In this document: positions 7,265 to 12,627 of the stretch, piece after piece | Numbering within the stretch: the stretch's first letter is position 1 | Layout of the letters: each line of letters starts with the position of its first letter | Assembly (NCBI GenBank): GCA_030064695.1 | Contig: JASHYV010000146.1 | Coordinates: 1-12,627, forward strand | From: Thermoplasmata archaeon | GTDB taxonomy: Archaea > Thermoplasmatota > Thermoplasmata > UBA184 | Length of the DNA: 12,627 nt | Direction of reading: 5' to 3' | The notes under the pieces: model-generated | Databases searched by the model: none | Told to the model about the DNA's origin: nothing | Seen by the model: only the letters and a program-made list of their open reading frames with translations | Made by a program: the position numbers and the translations under genes

Positions 7265-7323
7265 GTCACTCGCACTCTTGGGGAGTTCCGCTCCGCGGAT
7301 AACGGTGCGTCGCGGCCCGCTCC
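7265..7323. promoter_or_regulatory. Shared nikR / nickel permease control region
   Basis: Only 59 nt separate the two divergent starts. The one AT-rich element is GCGGATAACGG (7296-7306), whose GATAAC/GTTATC core is readable as a weak TATA box on either strand and sits about 24 nt before the permease TTG. NikR would be expected to bind here. I could not find a clear long dyad like the known GTATGA-N16-TCATAC operator, so the operator itself is inferred from context. Confidence 0.4.
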
Positions 7324-8559
7324 TTGCCGCAGGACGGTGTTACGTTCGGCGAAACGCTCCGAAGGCTTTACGGCCGCGCCCGAGTCCCCTGGTTCGTGGC
7401 CGCATCCTCCGCCGTCGTTCCCAACCCCTTGACGGAGGTCCGGAACCCGATCGTCCTCTCCCGGGCGGAGTGGATCAAGGTCATCGGAATCTACGTGGCC
7501 ATCGCCGCCGCGACCGGCCTCGGGATCTTCGCGACGTTCTGGATCGGGGCGCGGTACCCGATCTTCTGGGCGCTCGGCATCCTGGCCTATACGCTCGGGC
7601 TCCGGCACGGCGTCGACGCCGACCACATCTGCGCGATCGACAACACGACCCGGAAGCTGATCCAGCAGGACAAGCGACCGACGACCGTCGGCACGTGGTT
7701 CTCGCTGGGCCACTCGACGATCGTGGTGGCGATGCTCGCGTTGCTGGTCGTCGCCTACCAGTTCATCTCCGGCAACCTGCCCGCGTTCGCGGCGGACGGG
7801 GAGATCCTGGGGACCCTCATCTCGGGGGCCTTCCTCTACGTGATCGCACTGATCAATTTCCTGATCTTCTGGGAGATCTACCAGATCTTCAAGGCCCTCC
7901 GCTCGGGCGAGCTCGACCAGAAGAAGCTCGACGAGACCCTGCTGAAGCGCGGGTTCATGAACCGCTACTTCGGGAAGCTGTTCAAGTTCGTCAACGAGCC
8001 GTGGCAGATCTACCCGATCGGGGTCCTCTTCGGTCTCGGCTTCGACACGGCTTCCGAGGTCGCGCTCATCGCGATCACGGTCGCGACGGCGACCACCCAC
8101 CTCCCGCTCTGGATGGTGATGGTGCTGCCGTTCATGTTCACCTGCGGCATGGTCCTCACCGACACTACCGACGGCTTCGGGATGCGCTTCGCCTACGGCT
8201 GGGCGTTCATGCGGCCCATCCGGAAGGTGTACTACAACCTCACGATGACGGTCATCTCCGTCCTCGTCGCGGTCGTCATCGGCACTATCGAGCTGCTGGG
8301 CGTGCTCGCCTCCGAGCTCGGCCTGTCGGGAGGGCCGTTCGGATTCTGGAGCGCGATGAACTGGCTCAACAACTCGAACGGACCGTACGGCATCGAGATC
8401 TGGGGCTGGTGCGGGATCATCATCATCCTGCTCTTCGTCGGCAGCTGGGCCGTCTCGATCGCGATCTACCGCTGGAAGCGGATCGAGGAGATCGGATTCC
8501 GTCCACCGCCCGCTCCTCCGGGAGCGGCACCCCCCGATTCCGCGGTTCCGCTCGAATAG
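7324..8559 (+). CDS. NiCoT-family nickel/cobalt permease (HoxN/NixA type)
   Basis: A 411-residue inner-membrane secondary transporter with about eight hydrophobic segments. The NiCoT signature RHGVDADHICAIDN (94-107, with H95, D98, D100 and H101) lies in helix II and is the metal selectivity site. Further family blocks are FSLGHST (126-132), GLGFDTASE (237-245) and YYNLTMT. It imports Ni2+ and possibly Co2+; the divergent nikR argues for nickel as the physiological substrate, for enzymes such as hydrogenase or urease that are not in this window. TTG 7324 is the only common start between an in-frame stop at 7300 and a GTG at 7396, which lies before the first helix, so the N-terminal 24 residues are uncertain. 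The C-terminus is a short Pro/Ala-rich tail. Confidence 0.94.
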   Translation: MPQDGVTFGETLRRLYGRARVPWFVAASSAVVPNPLTEVRNPIVLSRAEWIKVIGIYVAIAAATGLGIFATFWIGARYPIFWALGILAYTLGLRHGVDADHICAIDNTTRKLIQQDKRPTTVGTWFSLGHSTIVVAMLALLVVAYQFISGNLPAFAADGEILGTLISGAFLYVIALINFLIFWEIYQIFKALRSGELDQKKLDETLLKRGFMNRYFGKLFKFVNEPWQIYPIGVLFGLGFDTASEVALIAITVATATTHLPLWMVMVLPFMFTCGMVLTDTTDGFGMRFAYGWAFMRPIRKVYYNLTMTVISVLVAVVIGTIELLGVLASELGLSGGPFGFWSAMNWLNNSNGPYGIEIWGWCGIIIILLFVGSWAVSIAIYRWKRIEEIGFRPPPAPPGAAPPDSAVPLE

Positions 8560-8564
8560 AACGC

Positions 8565-8587
8565 GAGCGGGTCCGAGGGTCCCGCTC
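8565..8587 (+). terminator. GC stem-loop just after the nickel permease gene
   Basis: GAGCGGG (8565-8571) and CCCGCTC (8581-8587) form a perfect 7-bp stem with a 9-nt loop, six bases after the permease stop, followed by only a short TTCC. It could stabilise the 3' end or contribute to termination. Archaeal terminators depend mainly on U-tracts and none is present, so the role is uncertain. Confidence 0.3.
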
Positions 8588-8637
8588 TTCCGGCCGACGC
8601 GCCCGTGCGAGAACTGGGGCCGGCCGCCAGCGACCGG

Positions 8638-8645
8638 TTGATAAG
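8638..8645 (+). promoter_or_regulatory. Probable TATA box of the small protein gene
   Basis: TTGATAAG is centred 26-27 nt upstream of ATG 8668 in otherwise GC-rich DNA, the spacing expected for a leaderless archaeal transcript. It supports the internal ATG 8668 as the real start rather than an in-frame GTG at 8605. Confidence 0.4.
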
Positions 8646-8667
8646 GCCGAACTTCCCATCGACGAGC

Positions 8668-8964
8668 ATGCCCTCCGAATCGAAGAAACTGCGCGACGCC
8701 CCCCCGTACGGTCTCCACCCCCAGTTCCGACAGGTCTACGCCGAGAGCTTCAGCGCCGGCTCGGAAGGGTTTCTGCTCCGCATCGGGGTCGGTAGCCTCG
8801 CCCCCGAGATGGGCGAGCACGGCATGGCGCGCCGGGTGGTGACCGATTTCGAGCTCCTGATCGACCCCCCCGGTGGCGAGTACCTGCTGGACATCCTCTC
8901 GAAGTGGCTGGCGCAGGTCCGCGCGACGGCCGATGCGGCCGGTGCTTCGAAGTCGCACGAGTGA
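8668..8964 (+). CDS. Small conserved-looking protein, possibly DUF3467-like
   Basis: A 98-residue soluble protein starting MPSESKKLRDAP. I do not recognise it with certainty. The layout, a strand around QVYAESFSAGSEGFLLRIGV, a loop with APEMGEHG, a strand VVTDFELLIDPPGG and a final amphipathic helix YLLDILSKWLAQVRATAD, resembles small DUF3467-type proteins, which have a similar length and end in a comparable helix. No catalytic motif, Cys pair, signal peptide or membrane segment is visible. A start at GTG 8605 would add 21 residues, but a TATA-like box at -26 favours ATG 8668. It lies between the nickel permease (same strand, 108 nt upstream) and the convergent ClC gene (56 nt downstream), and probably forms its own transcription unit. 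Confidence 0.6.
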   Translation: MPSESKKLRDAPPYGLHPQFRQVYAESFSAGSEGFLLRIGVGSLAPEMGEHGMARRVVTDFELLIDPPGGEYLLDILSKWLAQVRATADAAGASKSHE

Positions 8965-9020
8965 CCTGGACCGACGTCTCGGCGAGTGGGTCGGAGAGCA
9001 GGGAATCCTCGTCGATCGTC

Positions 9021-10955
9021 TCACGAGCCGGAAGGGCCCCGGGCCGCTGCGGAGTCGGGGGCGCGGATCCCTCTTCGAGTGACGAGCCCGATCACCCGGC
9101 TGGGTCCCTCGACCGAGACCACCGCCGCCACGTCGGTGTTGTGCTCGTCCATGCGTCGCAGCGCCTCGTTCGCGGTCACATCGGCCGGCAGCAGCAGGTC
9201 GACGGGACGGGCGAGATCGACGGCGCGCAGCTCGCCCCGCTTCTCGGGCGGAATTTTGAGGAGCTCCGAGAGACGGAGCGCTCCGTGCCACGCTCCCGGA
9301 CTCTCGACCGACAGCACCGCATGTCCGTGGGTCACCGCCCGGTCGATGGCGTCGCCGACCGACATCGAGGGGGGTATCGGCTCCGACTCGTAGCGCGCGA
9401 TCTCCCCGATCGTGGTCGTGGTGAGGAAGTAGTTCTGGTATTCTTCCCGGTGCGCCGGGCTCTGCAGCCGGCTCGGCAACTGCTCCGAGTAGATGTGATA
9501 GGGCCCAGTCACGACGTAGGCGACGAAGATCGCCATCATCGCCGCTGGCAGGACGGCGTAGCTGCCGGCCATCTCGACGACCATGATGAGCACCCCGAGC
9601 GGTGCCTTCGAAATGCCGCCGAAAAACGACATCATCCCGACGATCGCGAAGACGGCGACGACCGAGGTCGGCACCAGCGCGGGGAAGAGGTCGTGGAACG
9701 TTCCGCCGATCGCGGTGCCCAGGAACGCGCCCACGACCACGCTCGTGCCGAACAGGCCGGCGCTGCCGCCCGAGCCGACCACGAACGTCGTCATGACCAT
9801 CCGAACGACGACGGCCGCGACCAGAAGCCCGATCAAGGCGTAGGTGAAGCTGCCGAGGTCGCCGGCCACGGCGACCTGGACGAACCCGTAGCCGATCGAG
9901 AGCGAGGAGAGCGAGACGAAGTGGCCCTTCTCCGGCAGCGCGAAGTAGGCGCCGAGGAAGATCGCCGAGGCGAGACCCGCGCCGACCGCCGGCCCCCAGG
10001 GCCGGGCCCAGCTCCGGCCTCCGAACCAGGTGTCCCCACGATGATACATCCAGGTGAACAGGATCCCCGTGGCGCCGCACGCGATCCCGAGCACGAGGAA
10101 GAGGGGCAACCGCTCCGGGTTGAACGCGTAGCCCGCGAACGTCGCGGGAGTGGCGAACAGCGTGTGGAACCCGAAGATCGAGGAGTAGACGGAGTAGGCG
10201 ACCACGGACGCGATGATCCCGGGGACGAACACCTCGGGCTCGAAGTCCCCCATGTAGAGGATCTCCGCTGCGTAGACGGCGCCGCCGAGCGGGGCCCGGA
10301 AGATCGCTCCGATGCCCGCGCCCATGCCGCTCGCGAGCGCGATGCGTCGCTCCCGGTCGCTGAGCCCCACCAGGCTGGCCCATAGGGAGCCGAACCCGCC
10401 TCCGATCTGCGAGACCGGACCCTCTCGACCTCCGCTCCCGCCCGTCCCGAGGGTCACGGCGCTCGTGATCGTCTTGAGGAGCGGCACCCGCAGCCGGATC
10501 TTGCCCGCCTGTCGGTGAAACGATCGGATCGTGGCGTCGGTTCCGTGCCCGGCGACCTCGGGGGCCAGCTTCCAGGCCACGAGTCCGACGAAGAGGCCCC
10601 CTCCGGCCATCAGGAGGGGGATCCAGAAGAGCTGCGGGAGCGAGCTGGCCCACGTCAGCTGGGCCGGGTTGAGCGTGCCTTCGGCCGGAAGCGTCAGCCC
10701 GGCGAGACCGCCGAGCAGGGTCTGGGAGACGACGGTGACGAGATAGTAGAAGGCCGCCGCCCCGAGTCCGGCGACGATCCCGATCGGGACCGCGAGGATC
10801 GCCCAGCGCGCGAGGTCCCGTGAGACCGAGACCCAGGAGCGGGGCGGCGTGGGCCGATCCGCCTTCGCACCTCGGCGCCAGAATCGCCAGCGGCTTCGGG
10901 CGGCCGCCGGTTCGGGAGTCGCGGGACTGCTGGCTGTGTCGCTGGACGACGTGAT
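9021..10955 (-). CDS. ClC-family chloride channel/transporter with C-terminal CBS domains
   Basis: A membrane protein of about 644 residues as read from 10955. The ClC core shows GHGTDATIRSFHR in place of the classical GSGIP loop, the gating glutamate E178 in GGREGPVSQIGGG, and the GLFGTS block before a later helix. Two CBS motifs fill about residues 520-635 and may bind a nucleotide to gate transport. It should conduct Cl- or exchange Cl- for H+. The first ATG (10610) is inside the membrane domain: upstream codons in the same frame encode another hydrophobic helix (WAILAVPIGIVAGLGAAAF) and a basic tail (RWRFWRRGAK) typical of ClC N-termini. That upstream frame, open to a stop at 11097-11099, has no ATG, GTG or TTG. 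The best start is ATC at 10955-10953, 4 nt after AGGTGA. Identity is certain; the 5' end is not. Confidence 0.88.
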   Translation of the reverse strand: MTSSSDTASSPATPEPAAARSRWRFWRRGAKADRPTPPRSWVSVSRDLARWAILAVPIGIVAGLGAAAFYYLVTVVSQTLLGGLAGLTLPAEGTLNPAQLTWASSLPQLFWIPLLMAGGGLFVGLVAWKLAPEVAGHGTDATIRSFHRQAGKIRLRVPLLKTITSAVTLGTGGSGGREGPVSQIGGGFGSLWASLVGLSDRERRIALASGMGAGIGAIFRAPLGGAVYAAEILYMGDFEPEVFVPGIIASVVAYSVYSSIFGFHTLFATPATFAGYAFNPERLPLFLVLGIACGATGILFTWMYHRGDTWFGGRSWARPWGPAVGAGLASAIFLGAYFALPEKGHFVSLSSLSIGYGFVQVAVAGDLGSFTYALIGLLVAAVVVRMVMTTFVVGSGGSAGLFGTSVVVGAFLGTAIGGTFHDLFPALVPTSVVAVFAIVGMMSFFGGISKAPLGVLIMVVEMAGSYAVLPAAMMAIFVAYVVTGPYHIYSEQLPSRLQSPAHREEYQNYFLTTTTIGEIARYESEPIPPSMSVGDAIDRAVTHGHAVLSVESPGAWHGALRLSELLKIPPEKRGELRAVDLARPVDLLLPADVTANEALRRMDEHNTDVAAVVSVEGPSRVIGLVTRRGIRAPDSAAARGPSGS

Positions 10956-10959
10956 CCGC

Positions 10960-10965
10960 TCACCT
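10960..10965 (-). promoter_or_regulatory. Ribosome binding site pointing to an ATC start for ClC
   Basis: Read on the minus strand, AGGTGA (10965 to 10960) is a six-base match to the complement of the archaeal 16S 3' end, and it is followed by GCGG and then ATC in the ClC frame. A TATA-like TACTATCC (11000-10993, minus strand) would place transcription start near 10970. A GTG overlapping the motif (10963-10961) is in another frame. Confidence 0.45.
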
Positions 10966-11246
10966 GCAAAAAACGGCCGTCCAACGTCCGGTGGATAGTA
11001 GGGTTTGCGGACCCCGAGACGGGCGAGGACCGGCGCATGCGAGAAGGGTCGTCCGCCCAGGTGGGGGGGCGTCGGCGGGTACGGCCCCGCCGGGGGTCAA
11101 CCCCGGTTCGCCCCGACGAGGTCGAGTGGCCGAGGCCCCTCCCCGGAGGGCTCGTGGGCCTTTCGATCGATGGCCGGGGGGATGCCACCGGACCGCGGTC
11201 CACGATCACCGGGCGATTCGGGGCGCCCTGCGAGCGGGATGTCGCG
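10966..11246. other. Intergenic region between ClC and vapB
   Basis: About 280 nt of GC-rich sequence without a credible gene on either strand. Translations here are Arg/Pro/Gly-rich and lack domain patterns. The notable items are the TATA-like element for ClC (10993-11000) and a perfect GC hairpin, CCGGGG-GTCAA-CCCCGG (11090-11106), with no T-tract and no clear role. No tRNA or other RNA could be folded by eye. Confidence 0.5.
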
Positions 11247-11270
11247 TTACTTTTAGTAAAGCATATTTAC
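11247..11270 (+). promoter_or_regulatory. vapBC promoter with overlapping palindromic operator
   Basis: This is the most AT-rich patch in the right half of the window. It contains two interlocked inverted repeats, TTACT-TTT-AGTAA (11247-11259) and GTAAA-GCATA-TTTAC (11256-11270), that share the GTAA half-site. The TATA-like CATATTTAC (11262-11270) lies 22-30 nt before the vapB GTG, as for a leaderless transcript. The repeats cover the TATA box and its upstream side, the expected place for autorepression by the VapB/VapC complex. Dyads and positions are read directly; binding is inferred. Confidence 0.6.
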
Positions 11271-11291
11271 GTGTAGAGAGCTGTTCCGGTC

Positions 11292-11519
11292 GTGGCGACG
11301 ACGGCGACGGTCAGCTCCAAGGGGCAGATCACGCTCCCGAAATCCCTCCGAGAGAAGCACAACCTGCGGGAAGGCGAGACGGTGCTCGTTTTGGAGACGC
11401 GCGACGGGGTCCTGATCCGCCACGGTCGGAAGAGCCTCCGGGGCCTACTTCGGGGCCGTATCGATACCGCGGGACTCGAGGCGTCGGTCCGGGCCCTTCG
11501 GCGGGAGTGGCGTCTCTGA
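11292..11519 (+). CDS. vapB: VapB-type antitoxin, AbrB/SpoVT fold
   Basis: A 75-residue protein. Residues 3-42 are a complete swapped-hairpin AbrB domain (ATVSSKGQITLPKSLREK, then LREGETVLVL and a VLIR strand). The remaining Arg-rich helix (residues 45-75) is the usual toxin-binding tail that blocks the VapC active site. As a dimer it should bind the palindromic sequence just upstream and repress the pair. The start is GTG 11292, which begins the domain exactly and sits about 26 nt after the TATA-like box. Its end overlaps the start of vapC by 13 nt, giving translational coupling and balanced synthesis of antitoxin and toxin. Confidence 0.9.
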   Translation: MATTATVSSKGQITLPKSLREKHNLREGETVLVLETRDGVLIRHGRKSLRGLLRGRIDTAGLEASVRALRREWRL

Positions 11520-11917
11520 CGGACGCGGTCATCGACACCGTCGCGCTCGTGCGCCATCTCGACGACTCGCTGCCGAAGGCCGCCGAGTCGACCTTTCGAA
11601 CCGCCGAGAACGGACGAGGAACGCTGTACCTCCCCGAGATCGCGCTCGGCGAATTCGCCTACCTCGCGCTCCGCGGCCGCTTGGGCCTTACGCATCCTCG
11701 TGCGGCCGTCGAGGAAGTGATCGACCAGGTCCGCGCGGCCGGGTACATCCAACTTTCCGCGCTGCCCCCGGCGGGATGGTCGGTCTTCCTCGATCTCAAC
11801 GTTCCGGAGCTCCACGACCGCCTGATCGCATCCGATGCCCTGGCACGGGGCGTTCCGTTGGTGTCGAACGACCGCGATCTCGCCAAGGTGTCGGGGCTGC
11901 GGCTGATCTGGGACTAG
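11507..11917 (+). CDS. vapC: VapC-type PIN-domain ribonuclease toxin
   Basis: A 136-residue PIN protein with all acidic metal-binding positions in place: D10 (VIDTVALVRHL), E49 (PEIALGEFAYL), D104 (LHDRLIASDALARG) and D122 (SNDRDL). Family members use Mg2+ or Mn2+ to cut RNA, often tRNA or rRNA, halting growth until bound by VapB. Target RNA cannot be predicted here. GTG 11507 is the last common start before the domain and overlaps vapB by 13 nt. The same frame stays open far upstream, through vapB and the intergenic DNA, but that part is not protein-like. It contrasts with the degraded PIN protein at 3336-3722. Confidence 0.9.
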   Translation: MASLTDAVIDTVALVRHLDDSLPKAAESTFRTAENGRGTLYLPEIALGEFAYLALRGRLGLTHPRAAVEEVIDQVRAAGYIQLSALPPAGWSVFLDLNVPELHDRLIASDALARGVPLVSNDRDLAKVSGLRLIWD

Positions 11918-11934
11918 CCGGCCCGAAGGTGGAT

Positions 11935-12627
11935 GTGCCGCCGCTGCGAGCGGAAAGGGTCCCGCGATCGGTCTTTCTCGACTTCGGCGGCACGCTCTGC
12001 CGGTCCCGAGCCGACCTCCTTCCGATCTTCCGGGAAGCGGCCGAGCGGGCGGGGACCCAGATTCCCGAAGAGGCGTACCTCCGGGCCAACCAGGAATGCT
12101 GGGACGAGCTCTGGCCTTCGGCCCCGAGCTTGGTCGGCCAGATGCCGTCGTTTGCCGACCGGGTGCACGAGATGGCCCTTCGGAGGATCGGCTTCGACGG
12201 ACCGATCGACGCCGTGGTACGGAACATTCGGGAGGCGGCGATCTCTCCGCGTTGGCACGAGCCGTTCCCGGAAACGGAGGAGACGCTCCGGCGACTTCGC
12301 GCGCTGGGGATACCGATGCACCTTCTCTCGGGGGCTGTCGACTACCTGCCGATCTTGCTATCGAACCTCGGGTGGACGGCGTTTTTCCGGACCGTGACGT
12401 TCACGCAAGAGGTGGGCGTCCAGAAGCCCGATCCCCGGGTCTTCCGCTTCGCACTGCGGAGGGCGGACCAGGCGCCGGCCGATGCGGTCTACATCGGCGA
12501 TTCGTGGGAGGCGGATGTTTTGGGCGCGCAGCGCGCAGGCATGTCCGCGGTCTGGCTGAATCGGGCCGGGCGGCCGGCCCCGGCTCCCTGTCGGGAAATC
12601 CGGACCTTGAGCGAACTCCCGGGGTTG
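11935..12627 (+). CDS. HAD-superfamily hydrolase-like protein, 3' end at or beyond window edge
   Basis: 231 codons are open to the last base with no stop, so the C-terminus is outside; the visible length already nearly equals a typical HAD subfamily I protein. Motif I is L-D16-F-G-G-T-L with the nucleophile D16, but the second Asp of the usual DxD is Gly (G18). Motif II is S132 (HLLSGAVDYL), motif III K164 (GVQKPDP), motif IV GDSWEAD (D189, D194). A helical cap lies between motifs I and II (about residues 25-110). It may be a phosphatase or a HAD with altered chemistry because the general acid/base is missing. GTG 11935 is preferred since GGTG precedes it; GTG 11929 is the alternative. It begins 17 nt after vapC and may share its transcript. 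Confidence 0.85.
   Translation, partial: MPPLRAERVPRSVFLDFGGTLCRSRADLLPIFREAAERAGTQIPEEAYLRANQECWDELWPSAPSLVGQMPSFADRVHEMALRRIGFDGPIDAVVRNIREAAISPRWHEPFPETEETLRRLRALGIPMHLLSGAVDYLPILLSNLGWTAFFRTVTFTQEVGVQKPDPRVFRFALRRADQAPADAVYIGDSWEADVLGAQRAGMSAVWLNRAGRPAPAPCREIRTLSELPGL

Noticed and set aside
7075..10653. A 1192-codon open frame on the minus strand
   Set aside because: It runs antisense to the nickel permease, across the small protein gene and out of frame through the ClC gene. Its translation is Arg/Asp/Gly/His-rich with no domains, as expected for shadow frames in GC-rich DNA.
11090..11106. Perfect 6-bp GC hairpin as a terminator
   Set aside because: No T-tract follows on either strand, it does not lie just after a gene end, and archaeal termination does not rely on such hairpins.
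11085..11125. A GGTTCG sequence that resembles a tRNA T-loop
   Set aside because: Flanking bases do not form the 5-bp T-stem, and no acceptor or anticodon stem could be found around it.
11292..12627. vapBC as evidence of a mobile island
   Set aside because: No integrase, transposase, flanking repeat or tRNA is visible, and base composition matches the rest of the window except at the operator.

Overview
The window is about 12.6 kb of very GC-rich DNA that reads as an archaeal chromosome segment. The strongest archaeal markers are a complete KH-plus-beta-CASP ribonuclease of the aCPSF1/FttA type, a NikR regulator, AT-rich TATA-like boxes roughly 26 nt upstream of several starts, and AGGTGA-type ribosome binding sites. 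A receiver protein with a DUF835-like middle and an ArsR-type winged helix suggests a high-GC Thermoplasmatota-like lineage. That placement is inference. No rRNA, tRNA, insertion sequence, CRISPR array or phage gene was seen.

Layout, left to right. (1) 1-888: the 3' part of a receiver / DUF835-like / winged-helix regulator cut by the window edge. (2) A GNAT acetyltransferase, then a zinc alcohol dehydrogenase closely resembling the Thermoanaerobacter brockii enzyme but with an NAD-type residue in the cofactor pocket; both on +. (3) Three closely spaced minus-strand genes forming a probable operon: Fe/Mn-type superoxide dismutase, a degenerate PIN-domain protein and a YbhB/PEBP protein. (4) Divergent from these, on +, aCPSF1. 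(5) A divergent nikR / NiCoT nickel permease pair, a textbook regulator-transporter unit with a 59-nt shared control region. (6) A small unrecognised protein (+), then a ClC chloride transporter with CBS domains (-) whose true 5' end lacks any ATG, GTG or TTG start. (7) A compact vapBC toxin-antitoxin pair (+) with a palindromic AT-rich operator/promoter, followed at once by a HAD-family protein that runs off the right edge.

Functionally the region is a set of housekeeping, stress and ion-homeostasis units rather than one pathway. Nickel uptake is self-contained: NikR senses Ni and probably represses the divergent permease. The sod operon answers oxidative stress. The aCPSF1 gene supplies general 3'-end formation and termination. 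I found no convincing wholly new multi-gene system. The points most worth a second look are the apparently non-AUG (ATC) start of the ClC gene, the catalytically degraded PIN protein inside the sod operon, the vapB operator, the NikR terminal extensions and the hybrid regulator at the left edge.
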